This document shows positions 1 through 9,402 of a stretch of DNA of 64,000 bases, piece by piece; the stretch's first letter is position 1, and every line of letters starts with the position of its first letter. Under the pieces are notes generated by a model that saw only the letters and a list, made by a program, of their open reading frames with translations, did no database searches and was not told the DNA's origin. The DNA is from Marinicauda pacifica (GTDB lineage: Bacteria; Pseudomonadota; Alphaproteobacteria; Caulobacterales; Maricaulaceae), in NCBI RefSeq assembly GCF_004793635.1, contig NZ_SRXV01000002.1, positions 496,001 through 560,000 on the forward strand, read 5' to 3'. Both the position numbers and the translations under genes were made by a program.

Positions 1-575
1 GCGGACCGTGTCAGGCTGGCATTGTCGCGCAGCAGCCGGAGCTTCACCCCGTCGCTCGCGAGCCCCCAGAGCGCGCCGTCTTCGGCGTTGAGGTATTCCT
101 GAAGCAGGGTCGTCGCCGTGCGCCGGCGCGTCTCGTCGGCAAACGCCTCCTGCAGCGTATCGATGCCGTCCTTCGCATCTTCGGACTTAGCCGCCGGCGC
201 GATGACGATTGGCACTCGCCCGTCCAGCGCAGCGTGGCGGATCGGAAAATCGCGGCCATTGAGATGAACCGTTCCCCGTTTCTCGATCCCCTCGAAGCCG
301 AAGCAGTCGGTCAGCAGGTTGAGCACAAAGTGTTCCGATGCGGCGAGATTTTCGCGGCTGGCCTCGAACTTCTCCCAATGGGCCTGGGCGATACGGAAAG
401 CGCGCGCGATCTCGTCGCGCAAGGCAAGGCCCGGCTTCACCTCGTAGTTCTCAGGCTTGGTTTGCGAGGCCTCGAATTTGGCCACGCGGTTAACCAGGTC
501 GGGAGACAGCAGTCCGCCGATAATGGAGACGGCTTCCAGTTCGAGACGGCCTGCGGAGCGCCGGCGAGACGACAT
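1..575 (-). CDS. Eco57I-type DNA methyltransferase, N-terminal part (runs off window)
   Basis: Only the first 191 codons are present; the gene continues beyond the left edge. The protein starts MSSRRRSAGRLELEAVSIIG and continues with a helical region, a stretch around LLTDCFGFEG, and HAALDGRVPIVIAPAA. I recognise this as the N-terminus of the large Eco57I-type adenine methyltransferase family found with multi-helicase defence operons. The catalytic NPPY-type motif would lie outside the window, so the methylase call rests on family resemblance and context. The start ATG lies 3 bp after the stop of the SNF2 helicase gene, so it is the third gene of one leftward operon. In DISARM, the methylase marks host DNA and the helicases act against unmarked invading DNA. 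Whether this copy works the same way is inference. Confidence 0.6.
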   Translation of the reverse strand, partial: MSSRRRSAGRLELEAVSIIGGLLSPDLVNRVAKFEASQTKPENYEVKPGLALRDEIARAFRIAQAHWEKFEASRENLAASEHFVLNLLTDCFGFEGIEKRGTVHLNGRDFPIRHAALDGRVPIVIAPAAKSEDAKDGIDTLQEAFADETRRRTATTLLQEYLNAEDGALWGLASDGVKLRLLRDNASLTRS

Positions 576-578
576 GCG

Positions 579-3365
579 TTATACCTTCGGGAAAATCACG
601 TAATATCCAATGACATCGACGGGCGGGACCGGAGCCACCCTGGCCTCGGCCTCCGACCCCAGCGCGCGGCGGAAGCGCGTATGAGCGTCGGACAGCGCTT
701 GCGCCCGCTCTTCGGCGTAAGCGCGCAGAACCAGGTCGATCTGGCCGAGAACGTCCGGCGCCATTTCGAAATACCGCTGGGCGACCTGCGCGGGGATGTT
801 GCCGCTTTCGCGCGCAAGCAGGCTCATGGCCTTGTCGCCGCTCAACACGGTCGAGAGGTCGCGTGCGTCCAGTGCGAGCGCTTGAGCCTCCTCCGCCAGG
901 GAAAAGCCGGCCGTCAGCTTGCCCCGGGCCTCGATGCGATGGCGCAGGCGCAGAAGAAGCAGGAGCGTCACGTTCTCAACGCCATCGCTCTCCCAAGCGC
1001 CGCATCGCGGCAGGACCGCCGGGTCGTCTGGCCCATCTGGATCCTCGAGCGAGAATTCCAGCATCGTTTCGGCCAGAACCGCCGGGAGCGGATGAGCCCG
1101 GTGAACCGAGGCAAAGCCGGAAGGCGGCCTCGCTTCGAATGCGATGCGGATCGGCTTTTCGATTTCCAGGCCCTCCGCGAAAAAGCGCTCCTTGAGCGTT
1201 TCAGGTGTTTCGCTGAGCGAGGCCGCGAAGGCGTTCTCCCCCTTTAACTGGAGCGGCGCTGCGAGACGCTTCATCGCCCCGGCCACAAAGCGTTCGACAT
1301 CTTCGAAGCCGCCGAGCGCCTGACGGGTCGCCTCCCACTCTGGCTGAACATCGCCGAGCTTCAACGTGCTCTGCGCGAAGACGGTGCGGGACTTCTTTTC
1401 CTGTTCGGAGGCATTGCGCCACGCAATCTCGATCGCCTCGGCTTCGCTGCGCGCTTGCGCAAACAGATCGAGCTGGAGCTGGCGGGACTCCTTCGCCTTC
1501 AAGAGAACCGTCGACATCAAGGCTTTGGTCAGACTGCCGCCATCGTCGGGGAGTGGAACGCGAACACCGGTTTCCCGCTCGATCGCGCGCGCCTTGCGAA
1601 TGATGACCTCGAGCACGGCCCCATCGATCGGGTTGTTCTCGCCATAGAGCAGCACGGTTCGAACCGTCTTGGCTTTCTGACCAAAGCGATCCACGCGGCC
1701 TTCGCGTTGCTGATGACGCGTCGGGTTCCAGCTGAGATCGTAGTGAATGACCGAGTCGAAATGGCGCTGGAGGTTGATCCCTTCGGACAGGCAGTCGGTC
1801 GCCACGAGGATATGCTTGTCTCTCTGAGAGCCAAGCGCCTCCACCCTCTTCTCGCGGTCCTCGGAGGTGAGTTCGCCCGTCACGACGTCGATCGCGACAC
1901 GGGGAAATTCCGCCTTTAGCGCTTCTCCAACCGCTTTGGCCGTCGCGATATAGCGGCAGAAGACCACCGGCTGGCAGCCTTCCTTGGTGAAGCGTTTCAA
2001 GGTCGCGACGAGGCTCTGGAATTTCGGGTCGCGGCCAAAGTTCGCCGTCAGCCCCTCCGCCTTCGAGATCAGCCCGGCCAGGCGCGGGTCATTGAGTCCG
2101 GCGCTGGGCTCCAGATCGTCCTCGGAGAATTCCTCGTCATCGAGCGCTGCGGCTGCAGCTGCTTCGACATCGCCATCCTCGACATCTGTGAGGGCGCGGT
2201 TGCGCAAGGCGCGAAGGGCTGCGGCCGGGCTCGACCCAACGCAACGCATGAGCGCGAGCATGCCCCAGAATGCCAGGCGCTGGCGTCGGTCGCCGGCCTC
2301 GCTCTCGATCACTTCCGCGCAGTATTCGATGATCTCACGAAAGAACTTCTCGTTTTCGCCGGTCAGCTGATAGGGGACTTCGGCTGAAAGCCGTTCGGGG
2401 AAAAGACCAGGCTCGCGCCAATCTGCAATATCGGCGCGGCGGCGTTGAATGAAATGATTTGCGAGCCGCTCGCGCAGACGGCGCCGCTCGTCCGGGCCCG
2501 CTTCGGCAATGCGCTCGAATTCGGGGCGGAGCAGACCGAGGAGCGCGTGAAAGGCCGCCTCGTCACCGGAGTGGGGCGTCGCGGTCAGGAGCGCCATGTG
2601 ACGCTCCTCATCCTCGGCGAGGCGCTTAATGAGCTCGAAACGGCGATGCTTCGCCGCGCCCGCGCTCACTGCGGTGTGGGCCTCATCGACAATGACCATC
2701 TCCGGGCAGGCTCGGGAGAAATCATCGATGCGACGAAGGCTTTTTATGAAGTCCAGGCTGACAACCGTGAACCGGTGGGCCTCAAAGACGCTCTCCGCGC
2801 CCACAAGCTCACGCTCGAGCCTGGCCGCATGAGAGGCGGTCACGGGCGTGGCCTTGAGCGCAAATTTATCTTCAAGCTCCTCAACCCACTGATCCACAAG
2901 ATGGGGCGGGCAGAGCACCGCAAAGCGCTCGATCTGGCCGCGGTCGATCATTTCGCGAAGGATGAGGCCGGCCTCGATCGTCTTGCCCACCCCGACATCG
3001 TCGGCGATGAGCAGGCGGACCGTCTCCTGCCGCAAGGCCATGATCAGCGGCGCGAGCTGATAGGCGCGCGGCTCGAAATTGAGGCGGCCCGCGCCGCGAA
3101 ACGGCCCCGCGCCACGGCGCAGCGAGAGGGTCAACGCATCCTTGAGAAGCTGCGCCGCTTCGCGCCCACCTCGCCGCTCGAAATCCGGGGGCGGAAAGCT
3201 CGCGTGCGAGACAGTACTAAGTTCGAGCTCAGGGATGATGTCCTCGATGTCTTCCTCGCTGCCCGACATCGGGCGAAGACGCAGCGTTTCCCCCGCCTGG
3301 ACGACCACCCACTCGCGGCCCCGGGCCCTCACGATCTCACCGGCTGAGAAGTTCTCGACGGTCAT
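579..3365 (-). CDS. SNF2-type helicase, DISARM DrmD-like
   Basis: A 928-residue superfamily 2 DNA helicase/translocase. Visible motifs are a Walker A DVGVGKT at about residues 123-129, DEAH at 227-230, TATPH at about 261-265, and a C-terminal helicase lobe (about 450-600) with SEGINLQ and HQQREGRVDRFGQ. The order and wording of these motifs fit SNF2-like helicases of the DrmD type. The remaining third has no motif I recognise. The gene overlaps the upstream helicase gene by 4 bp (ATGA) and is followed after 3 bp by the methylase gene, so the three are translationally coupled. In DISARM, DrmD is the signature of class 1. RapA-like SNF2 proteins are the alternative, but the neighbours favour defence. 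Confidence 0.72.
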   Translation of the reverse strand: MTVENFSAGEIVRARGREWVVVQAGETLRLRPMSGSEEDIEDIIPELELSTVSHASFPPPDFERRGGREAAQLLKDALTLSLRRGAGPFRGAGRLNFEPRAYQLAPLIMALRQETVRLLIADDVGVGKTIEAGLILREMIDRGQIERFAVLCPPHLVDQWVEELEDKFALKATPVTASHAARLERELVGAESVFEAHRFTVVSLDFIKSLRRIDDFSRACPEMVIVDEAHTAVSAGAAKHRRFELIKRLAEDEERHMALLTATPHSGDEAAFHALLGLLRPEFERIAEAGPDERRRLRERLANHFIQRRRADIADWREPGLFPERLSAEVPYQLTGENEKFFREIIEYCAEVIESEAGDRRQRLAFWGMLALMRCVGSSPAAALRALRNRALTDVEDGDVEAAAAAALDDEEFSEDDLEPSAGLNDPRLAGLISKAEGLTANFGRDPKFQSLVATLKRFTKEGCQPVVFCRYIATAKAVGEALKAEFPRVAIDVVTGELTSEDREKRVEALGSQRDKHILVATDCLSEGINLQRHFDSVIHYDLSWNPTRHQQREGRVDRFGQKAKTVRTVLLYGENNPIDGAVLEVIIRKARAIERETGVRVPLPDDGGSLTKALMSTVLLKAKESRQLQLDLFAQARSEAEAIEIAWRNASEQEKKSRTVFAQSTLKLGDVQPEWEATRQALGGFEDVERFVAGAMKRLAAPLQLKGENAFAASLSETPETLKERFFAEGLEIEKPIRIAFEARPPSGFASVHRAHPLPAVLAETMLEFSLEDPDGPDDPAVLPRCGAWESDGVENVTLLLLLRLRHRIEARGKLTAGFSLAEEAQALALDARDLSTVLSGDKAMSLLARESGNIPAQVAQRYFEMAPDVLGQIDLVLRAYAEERAQALSDAHTRFRRALGSEAEARVAPVPPVDVIGYYVIFPKV

Positions 3366-6300
3366 GATGCGGTCATCTCCGCGAGTCTGAAGCGAATTTG
3401 CTCGATTGCGCCTTCACGCGCCTTGGGCTCCGAGGGCAGGACTACGAGATCGAACCCTTTGGCGTCTGCGGCGGACTGGAGATGATCGGAATAGTCATCC
3501 GCTTCGACCGCGCAAAGCCGAGCCCGGCGCCAGACGAGCGCAAGCGCTTTCCCATCCAGGGCCAAAGCCTCCCGGTCCGGATCGGGCCAGCCAGCCGAGA
3601 CCTGACCGCCAACGGCCACCCCGCTATCGGCCGAGACGGCCTTGGCGGCCGCCAAGCGTAGCAGGAAAGCCAGGGCGACCTGGTTCTTTCGATCTATTAG
3701 TTCATGGTCGGGCTGGTTGAAGTAGGACAGGAGGCACTCATAGCAGCCTGCCGCGCAGCGTTCGCTTGCAAGGTCGCTCAGTTCCGCCGCGCCCCTATTG
3801 GTATCGATCGAGGCGGGATCGAAGTGCATGATCTCCAAAGCGCACCGCGCGATCTCGGCAAGCTTTTCCGGTTCGCGGACTAGGCGGCCCAAAGCGCCGG
3901 CGCCGCCTTCGGAGGCCTCGTACAGCAGGAGCCCAGATCGCTCCTTCGCGGCGGGAACCGGTTCGGCAATGACCTCACCCTCATCGAGCTGGAAAACCGT
4001 CCCGATCCCCCGCAGCAACGCATGCTGCACGGTCGCGACCGCACGGCCATCCCTGTCTGCGTCCGACAAGAGGCCAAGATCGGCGAAGCGGAGCAAAAGC
4101 GCATTCTTTCGGTCCTCGACGACCGGGGCGATACGCTGGGGCTCCCGATCGGGGTTCTCGTCATCGGGCTCGCCCGGGGCCTCGCGCCATCGGCCCGTCT
4201 TGGGGTCGATCCAGAAGCCAATGGCGCTGGGGTTGGCGCGCCGCTTCAGACCCTTGTTTATCCGCCGAATGCGCGCTGAGCTGGCATAAGACCCGCTCAG
4301 CAGAACCGTGCCGTCATCCACGAAATCGACCCTGACCCGGTCCGAACTACCGTCGAATGCAAAGGTCGTGACGACCTCAAAGCCCTGCCGCTGACGCTCC
4401 TCGTCATTGGCCGTGATGCGTTCGATGGGATAGGTCGCAACATTCTCGATGCGGTATAGATCGCGAAGGAGTTCTGCGTTCGCATTCAGCGAGGCGCCGC
4501 AGGCATGACACTCCTCGGGGGCTTCGCGATCATGGAAAGCTCCGCACGAGCCGCAGGCCCAGAGCGAGTCGGTCTCGAGTTTGCCATGCTCCGCCGAAGC
4601 GGCCTCCTTGAGCATGGCACGGTCGACACGGTAAGCGCGCCCCTCATGATAGATTACGCTCTTAGGCCCGAATTCGGAAATGGCCAGAAAGCGGGGACGC
4701 TGGATGAAGCGCTGGTGGCTCTGGTCGCCGACACCCGGAACGAAGGCCATGAGGGGCAGGCGCGGGAAGTTATAGCCGGGCAGGAAACCTTCCGTCGCGA
4801 GATAGCGATAGGTGTAGAAATCCGAACCGAGCTTCTCGCTTCCGCCGAGCAGCAATTCCTGTTGGAGATAGGCGCGGCCCCATTGTGATCTGGCGCTTTT
4901 GCGATCGCGCGGCGAGGATTGATGGTCATTGATGACCCGGTCGGCTTCCGCCATCTGCTGTTTGGCTGATTTCAGAAGATTTCGCCAGCGCTCGAAGGCC
5001 TGATCAAACGTATCAGGAGCTGCTGCTATTGCTTCCTCAGCAAACGACCGGGCACCTTCGAACCATTCTGGCGGCGCATCTCCGAAATCGGCCTCCAGCA
5101 AACAGAGAAGATGCTCAGCTCTTTCGAGCGCGGCCTGGCGGACCCTCTCGCTCTTTGCGGCCTCCATCAGGTCGGGAAGCAGCGAGCGGTTTTCCGACTG
5201 CATGTCGAGACTGTCCGCGATGGATGGGCGGAGATCTATCCCGGACGCCGAAAGCCATTCGGCCCAGACATGGCTTTCGACGAGATCACGGTTCTTCAAG
5301 TCGATCGAGGGCGGCCGGACGATGCCGCTCACCATCTGGGAGCGATTGCGGAAATAATATTGGTCGTGCGGGCTCTGGGCCGCGCAGTAGCTGACGACAA
5401 GCGCGGCCTGACCGCTTCGACCGCCGCGGCCGCTGCGCTGGGCATAATTGGCCGGCGTGGGCGGGACGTTGCGCATGTAAACGACATTCATGGACGAGAT
5501 GTCGACGCCCAGTTCCATCGTGGGCGAGCACACAAGGGCAGGCAGAAAACTCCGGTCCTCACGCATTTCGCGCAATTCGCCGGCCCTGTCTTCGAGCATG
5601 TCCTGGTCGTCGGGGCCGTAGCGAAAGCGCGCCTCGCGAAACTCGCGGCGTGCGCCATCGACCTGAGCGGTATGCTCGCGCGCCTCGTATCCAAACAGCG
5701 CCTTGCCGCCGGCGCGCAACTCCTCCGCGATTGCGGAATAGAGCCGCATGAAAAAGGCGTTCTCGATTTTCGCCGTCTCATGGGGTTCGCGCTGTGAGAA
5801 GATCACTGCAGAGCCCAGCATCCGCCAGCCCTCGCTGCCCAGCGGCGAGGGACAAGGCGCGACGAGGCCATAGTTTGTGCAGGCCTTCAGCAGGCACTGG
5901 ATAAGCGCTTCGTAATCGTCCTTGGAAATCCGGCTTTCAAAGAAGGAGAGCCGTTTCAATGTCCGGCCCAGCAAGGATTGAGGACCGGCGCGCAGCAGCA
6001 GGGTTTCATCCCTGGCCTTGACCTCGCGGCGGCGCGGCCCGGCGAGCACCAATACGGAGGCACGAGTCAGGCGCTCTCGTTCGTCATCCAGCGCCCATGG
6101 CGGCTTGATGACCTTGCGCATCTTGCCGCTGAGCGCCTCGGTGCGCTGCTCGTCGAGCGCATCACATTCCACGGCGAGCCCGCGACGCATATGGTCGAGC
6201 AGGTGTGTGAGCACCTCGCTTCGCTGTTCCGGTGTCATGCGACGCAGGCTGGAATTGTTTTCGAATTCCTCATCGTCCGTCGCGAGCTCTTCAAGGGCGC

Positions 6301-8560
6301 GATAGACAGGCTTAATGAGGCCAAGCTGTTCGAGGTTCGGATTGGTGAAACGCCAGCCCCTGCGCTGATCTCCCCAGAACCGATAGGAAAGCCCTTCGCG
6401 CATGTATCTCTCGGCATCGAGAACGGCTGCGCCCTTGATGGTCGGTTCGAAGAGCCACTCGGCCCGGCGTTCCCGGTTTTGAGCTTCGAACCCCAACGCG
6501 GAAACGATGGCCTTACCGAGGTCTTCTTGGGCCAGCCCATCGCTGCCCGCATCGCGCAGGGCCGCGAGGATGGCGGAGCGAAGCAAGGTGACGAAGATGA
6601 AGTCGTTGAAGTGGCCGGCCTGCAGCGCGGCGTCCTGGCGATTATCCGTGAAGGCCAGGAGCTTGCGCGCGTTCTCTCTGACAACATGATCACCTTCATT
6701 CATCCAGCTCAGCATCGAGGCGACGAGCACGGTCGTTGCGGAGCTGCGCCCTTCCGCGCTGAGAGACGCCAGGCGGTTGATGTCACGCGTCGAGTCGGTG
6801 TGGTAGTCGCCGCATGCCGGGCAGAACTTGAACTTGCCGGGCAGAAACCAGGCCGGACTTCCCGCCATTCCGGTGGTCCCATCCGAATTGACGAGCACGC
6901 GCTCAGGCTGGGTGCGCCGATAGGTGGGCTTGAGCACGACTTCGCCCGACCGTGTTTCCTGCTGCCAGGCTTCCGGGAAATCTTCGGCCCGCCCGGAAAA
7001 GGCGAAGTTCTCCGCCGGCTCCGGCATAAGGAAGCCCCAAGTTGGGGTGGCCTTCGTCTCCTCCCTGGCGGGAAGGTCATCGATTTCACGGCTCAGGAAG
7101 ATCGCCGGCTCGGCATCGTTGGCTCTCAAAGCGACCGGGTGGTGCTCTTGACCGCAATTGCGGCAAAAGTGAACCGGGTAGAGTCGGCTCCCTCCATCCC
7201 GGGGCGAGAAGACCTGTCCGTTTACCGTGACCTCGCGCTTTCCGGCCGCTTCCAGCGTGGCGTACAATCGCCCCGCCCCGGAAATGAACTGGTGAAGCTT
7301 GAAGGCAAAGAGCGGCTCGTCCGACCCGCCTTGAACGCCGCGATCCTTTTCCGACAGGCTGAAGGCGCGCAACGCATTTTCCAGCGCGGACCGGCAGGTT
7401 TCCACGGGAAGGCTCGCGTCTTCGGCCAGATGCGCGGCCGCGTCGCTGGTTGAGATTGGCCGGGCCCGTTCAGGCTTTTCGGTTTCGAGCTTCTGCAAGC
7501 CGAGCCTCGCCTCGATCCAGATCGCGAGAGGATCATCGATCAGGGCTCTGTTGGGTTTGCCAAGATAAACGCTCTCTGCCGCGCTCGCCCTGACGGCTTC
7601 CGTCAAGGCAAAGGCCTTCCCGTCTAGGAGGCGGCGGACATGGGTCACCGGTTGAAGGGTCTCGGTGACGACGCTGGAGGAGTCGATCGCGGCGCCGAAT
7701 ATCTTCGAGGCCACGCTTGCCACCGCAGCGTTACGTTCCGCCTCGGCAGGTCCGCTCGACATCGTCGCCGAGGTGCCCACGCAGATCGGTTCGCGACCGG
7801 CGAATGTGCGGGCCTTTAACCGCCGCATCAGAAGCGCGACATCGGCGCCTTGACGACCGCGATAGGTATGCAGCTCATCAAGCACGATGAATTTCAAGCC
7901 GGTACAGTTCTTTATGATGGTCCGATCAAGCTCGGCCTGCCGCGTCATCAAGAGCTCGAGCATCATGAAGTTGGTCAAGAGAATGTCTGGCGGGTTCGCC
8001 GCAATCTCGTTGCGCTCAGCCTCCCCCACATCGCCGGTGAGCCGCTTGTAGGTCACGCCCTTGTCGCCAAGGAATTTTTTCAGCTCTTCAAGCTGGCTGT
8101 TGGCCAGGGCGTTCATCGGATAGACCACGATCGCCTTGGTCGACGGCTTCTCTCCGGCATCCTTGGCCTTGAGCACGGCGTCCACGATCGGGATGAAGAA
8201 GCAGAGCGACTTGCCCGAACCCGTTCCCGTCGTCACGACGAAGCTGCGATGCTCCAGCGCGATCGCGACTGCATCGGCCTGGTGACGCCTAAGGGATATC
8301 GGCTTGCCATCGAAGGCGAAGATATCGGCGCAGCCCGGATGCAGCGCATCTGGCCCCGCGCCGCACAGATCGGAAAGCGAGCCGCTATCCCTGTAATGCG
8401 GGTTCAGCTGGATCAGCGGCTCGGGCCAGAATGTTTGGCCGGCATAAATTTGATCGACCCGTTCACGGATATCGGCGGCGCGAATTTGCGTGAACGATCG
8501 CGCAAAATCCTCGTAGCGGGACAGGATTTCCCGGTTCAGCGCAAATGCGTCAAAGGTCAT
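3362..8560 (-). CDS. Giant DEAD/DEAH helicase with DUF1998/MZB-type zinc domain (DISARM-like)
   Basis: A 1732-residue SF2 helicase. Lobe 1 carries Walker A TGTGSGKS (residues 111-118), DELH (228-231) and a SAT motif in VGTSATMSS. After a long insertion, lobe 2 (about 1015-1055) carries PTMELGVDIS and QRSGRGGRSGQ. Paired cysteines that could bind zinc are seen at CRNCG (about 467), CPACG (about 582), CGSCG...CHACG (about 1335-1355) and in the terminal CAAGCYECLLSYFNQPDH (about 1600), the signature of DUF1998/MZB domains. In classical DISARM these functions are split between DrmA (helicase) and DrmB (DUF1998). Here they lie in one chain, so the gene looks like a fused DrmA-DrmB equivalent or a related family. 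First gene of a three-gene operon; a small inverted repeat lies 27 bp upstream of its start. Confidence 0.75.
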   Translation of the reverse strand: MTFDAFALNREILSRYEDFARSFTQIRAADIRERVDQIYAGQTFWPEPLIQLNPHYRDSGSLSDLCGAGPDALHPGCADIFAFDGKPISLRRHQADAVAIALEHRSFVVTTGTGSGKSLCFFIPIVDAVLKAKDAGEKPSTKAIVVYPMNALANSQLEELKKFLGDKGVTYKRLTGDVGEAERNEIAANPPDILLTNFMMLELLMTRQAELDRTIIKNCTGLKFIVLDELHTYRGRQGADVALLMRRLKARTFAGREPICVGTSATMSSGPAEAERNAAVASVASKIFGAAIDSSSVVTETLQPVTHVRRLLDGKAFALTEAVRASAAESVYLGKPNRALIDDPLAIWIEARLGLQKLETEKPERARPISTSDAAAHLAEDASLPVETCRSALENALRAFSLSEKDRGVQGGSDEPLFAFKLHQFISGAGRLYATLEAAGKREVTVNGQVFSPRDGGSRLYPVHFCRNCGQEHHPVALRANDAEPAIFLSREIDDLPAREETKATPTWGFLMPEPAENFAFSGRAEDFPEAWQQETRSGEVVLKPTYRRTQPERVLVNSDGTTGMAGSPAWFLPGKFKFCPACGDYHTDSTRDINRLASLSAEGRSSATTVLVASMLSWMNEGDHVVRENARKLLAFTDNRQDAALQAGHFNDFIFVTLLRSAILAALRDAGSDGLAQEDLGKAIVSALGFEAQNRERRAEWLFEPTIKGAAVLDAERYMREGLSYRFWGDQRRGWRFTNPNLEQLGLIKPVYRALEELATDDEEFENNSSLRRMTPEQRSEVLTHLLDHMRRGLAVECDALDEQRTEALSGKMRKVIKPPWALDDERERLTRASVLVLAGPRRREVKARDETLLLRAGPQSLLGRTLKRLSFFESRISKDDYEALIQCLLKACTNYGLVAPCPSPLGSEGWRMLGSAVIFSQREPHETAKIENAFFMRLYSAIAEELRAGGKALFGYEAREHTAQVDGARREFREARFRYGPDDQDMLEDRAGELREMREDRSFLPALVCSPTMELGVDISSMNVVYMRNVPPTPANYAQRSGRGGRSGQAALVVSYCAAQSPHDQYYFRNRSQMVSGIVRPPSIDLKNRDLVESHVWAEWLSASGIDLRPSIADSLDMQSENRSLLPDLMEAAKSERVRQAALERAEHLLCLLEADFGDAPPEWFEGARSFAEEAIAAAPDTFDQAFERWRNLLKSAKQQMAEADRVINDHQSSPRDRKSARSQWGRAYLQQELLLGGSEKLGSDFYTYRYLATEGFLPGYNFPRLPLMAFVPGVGDQSHQRFIQRPRFLAISEFGPKSVIYHEGRAYRVDRAMLKEAASAEHGKLETDSLWACGSCGAFHDREAPEECHACGASLNANAELLRDLYRIENVATYPIERITANDEERQRQGFEVVTTFAFDGSSDRVRVDFVDDGTVLLSGSYASSARIRRINKGLKRRANPSAIGFWIDPKTGRWREAPGEPDDENPDREPQRIAPVVEDRKNALLLRFADLGLLSDADRDGRAVATVQHALLRGIGTVFQLDEGEVIAEPVPAAKERSGLLLYEASEGGAGALGRLVREPEKLAEIARCALEIMHFDPASIDTNRGAAELSDLASERCAAGCYECLLSYFNQPDHELIDRKNQVALAFLLRLAAAKAVSADSGVAVGGQVSAGWPDPDREALALDGKALALVWRRARLCAVEADDYSDHLQSAADAKGFDLVVLPSEPKAREGAIEQIRFRLAEMTAS

Positions 8561-8586
8561 CCTATCCCCCGCGTACCCCTATCAAA

Positions 8587-8606
8587 CAAAGGCTACACAA
8601 CCTTTG
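8587..8606. promoter_or_regulatory. Inverted repeat upstream of defence operon
   Basis: CAAAGG and CCTTTG arms are separated by 8 bases in the 154-bp gap between the OGFr-like gene and the giant helicase start. It could be an operator or a weak terminator of the OGFr-like gene. The sequence alone does not decide. Confidence 0.25.
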
Positions 8607-8714
8607 CTGGGACTGGAAAGGCCCAAATGCGGTTAGGATCAGGATCCCGCCTCAAGGCGCATTCGAACCGGTGGACAAGCGGGCAAGGCGTTCGCGCCAT
8701 ATATCGCGGGTGCG

Positions 8715-9131
8715 CTAAGAAACGGGGGTCTCCCCATTGCTGACCCTCTCCTCGACGAAGTGGAGAAAACGCCTTGCCTCGTCGATGCCGAGAAGAAGAG
8801 CGGCAGCCTCGAGGATGCGAGTGATGCGCAGGTGGTTGTGATCCTTCGGCGCCATCCAGGCATCGGTCTCGGAATAAAACTTTCTCATCCGCGCCAAGGC
8901 GCGCCTGAGATATACGGCCGCAACGCCGGACTGACATATGCCCTCGATTTCGGCCTCAGTGAGGACCGGCGCGCTCCAGTTGAAGCGGCTTGGCTGCCGA
9001 TTGGGAAAGACCCACTGGATGAATTGATGGTCGCGTTCAAGCTGGTCGTTGGACGACGCCAATATCTCATCGATGGTCAGGCCGTGGCCGGGAAGGCCTT
9101 CGCCTTCGAGAAACTCCAACAAGGCTGACAC
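8715..9131 (-). CDS. OGFr-domain (opioid growth factor receptor-like) protein
   Basis: A 138-residue soluble protein. The stretch RDHQFIQWVFPNRQPSRFN followed by AP.L and later DHNHLRITRIL matches the conserved region of the OGFr_N family, first described in the animal opioid growth factor receptor and also found in scattered bacteria. No enzymatic motif, signal peptide or membrane segment is visible, and the bacterial function is unknown to me. It lies directly upstream of, and on the same strand as, the DISARM-like operon, 154 bp before the giant helicase, so it may be an accessory defence gene or simply island cargo. Start ATG at 9131; no strong Shine-Dalgarno site is evident. Confidence 0.6.
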   Translation of the reverse strand: MSALLEFLEGEGLPGHGLTIDEILASSNDQLERDHQFIQWVFPNRQPSRFNWSAPVLTEAEIEGICQSGVAAVYLRRALARMRKFYSETDAWMAPKDHNHLRITRILEAAALLLGIDEARRFLHFVEERVSNGETPVS

Positions 9132-9249
9132 GCAAGCCTCCTCATTTTGGCCGAGCGTCAGAATGGTGCCAGCCGACGTTCCCTTTTCAAGCCTTGATCG
9201 AGGCGGCTTTCAAGCGGATGCCGCTGACGCCTGTGGGTGCGCGGCCGCA

Positions 9250-9351
9250 AAGTCCCTTCGGGACAGCGCGCGGGAAACGCATGCGATGCGCGCGAAGTAG
9301 GCCCCGTAGGGGCCCGCGCGTAGGCACGCGCGCCTCCCCTGAAAGGGGACT
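9250..9351. repeat. Array of five short hairpins
   Basis: Five consecutive perfect inverted repeats: GTCCC/GGGAC (9252-9264), CGCAT/ATGCG (9278-9290), GGCCCC/GGGGCC (9300-9314), CGCGCG/CGCGCG (9315-9332) and TCCCC/GGGGA (9335-9349). An outer AGTCCC/GGGACT pairing (9251-9256 with 9346-9351) could close the whole block. It could be a dispersed palindromic element or the DNA for a structured RNA. I see no coding explanation on either strand that I trust. Confidence 0.5.
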
Positions 9352-9402
9352 TAATAGATGTCGGCAGTTTGGCCGGCTTTTTCGAAAACCGGGCGACGCC
9401 CC

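Noticed and set aside
234..1247. A 337-codon plus-strand frame in the defence operon
   Set aside because: It lies across the junction of the SNF2 helicase and methylase genes on the other strand; shadow.
9250..9351. CRISPR array
   Set aside because: The hairpins differ in sequence and there are no regular spacers; no cas genes nearby.
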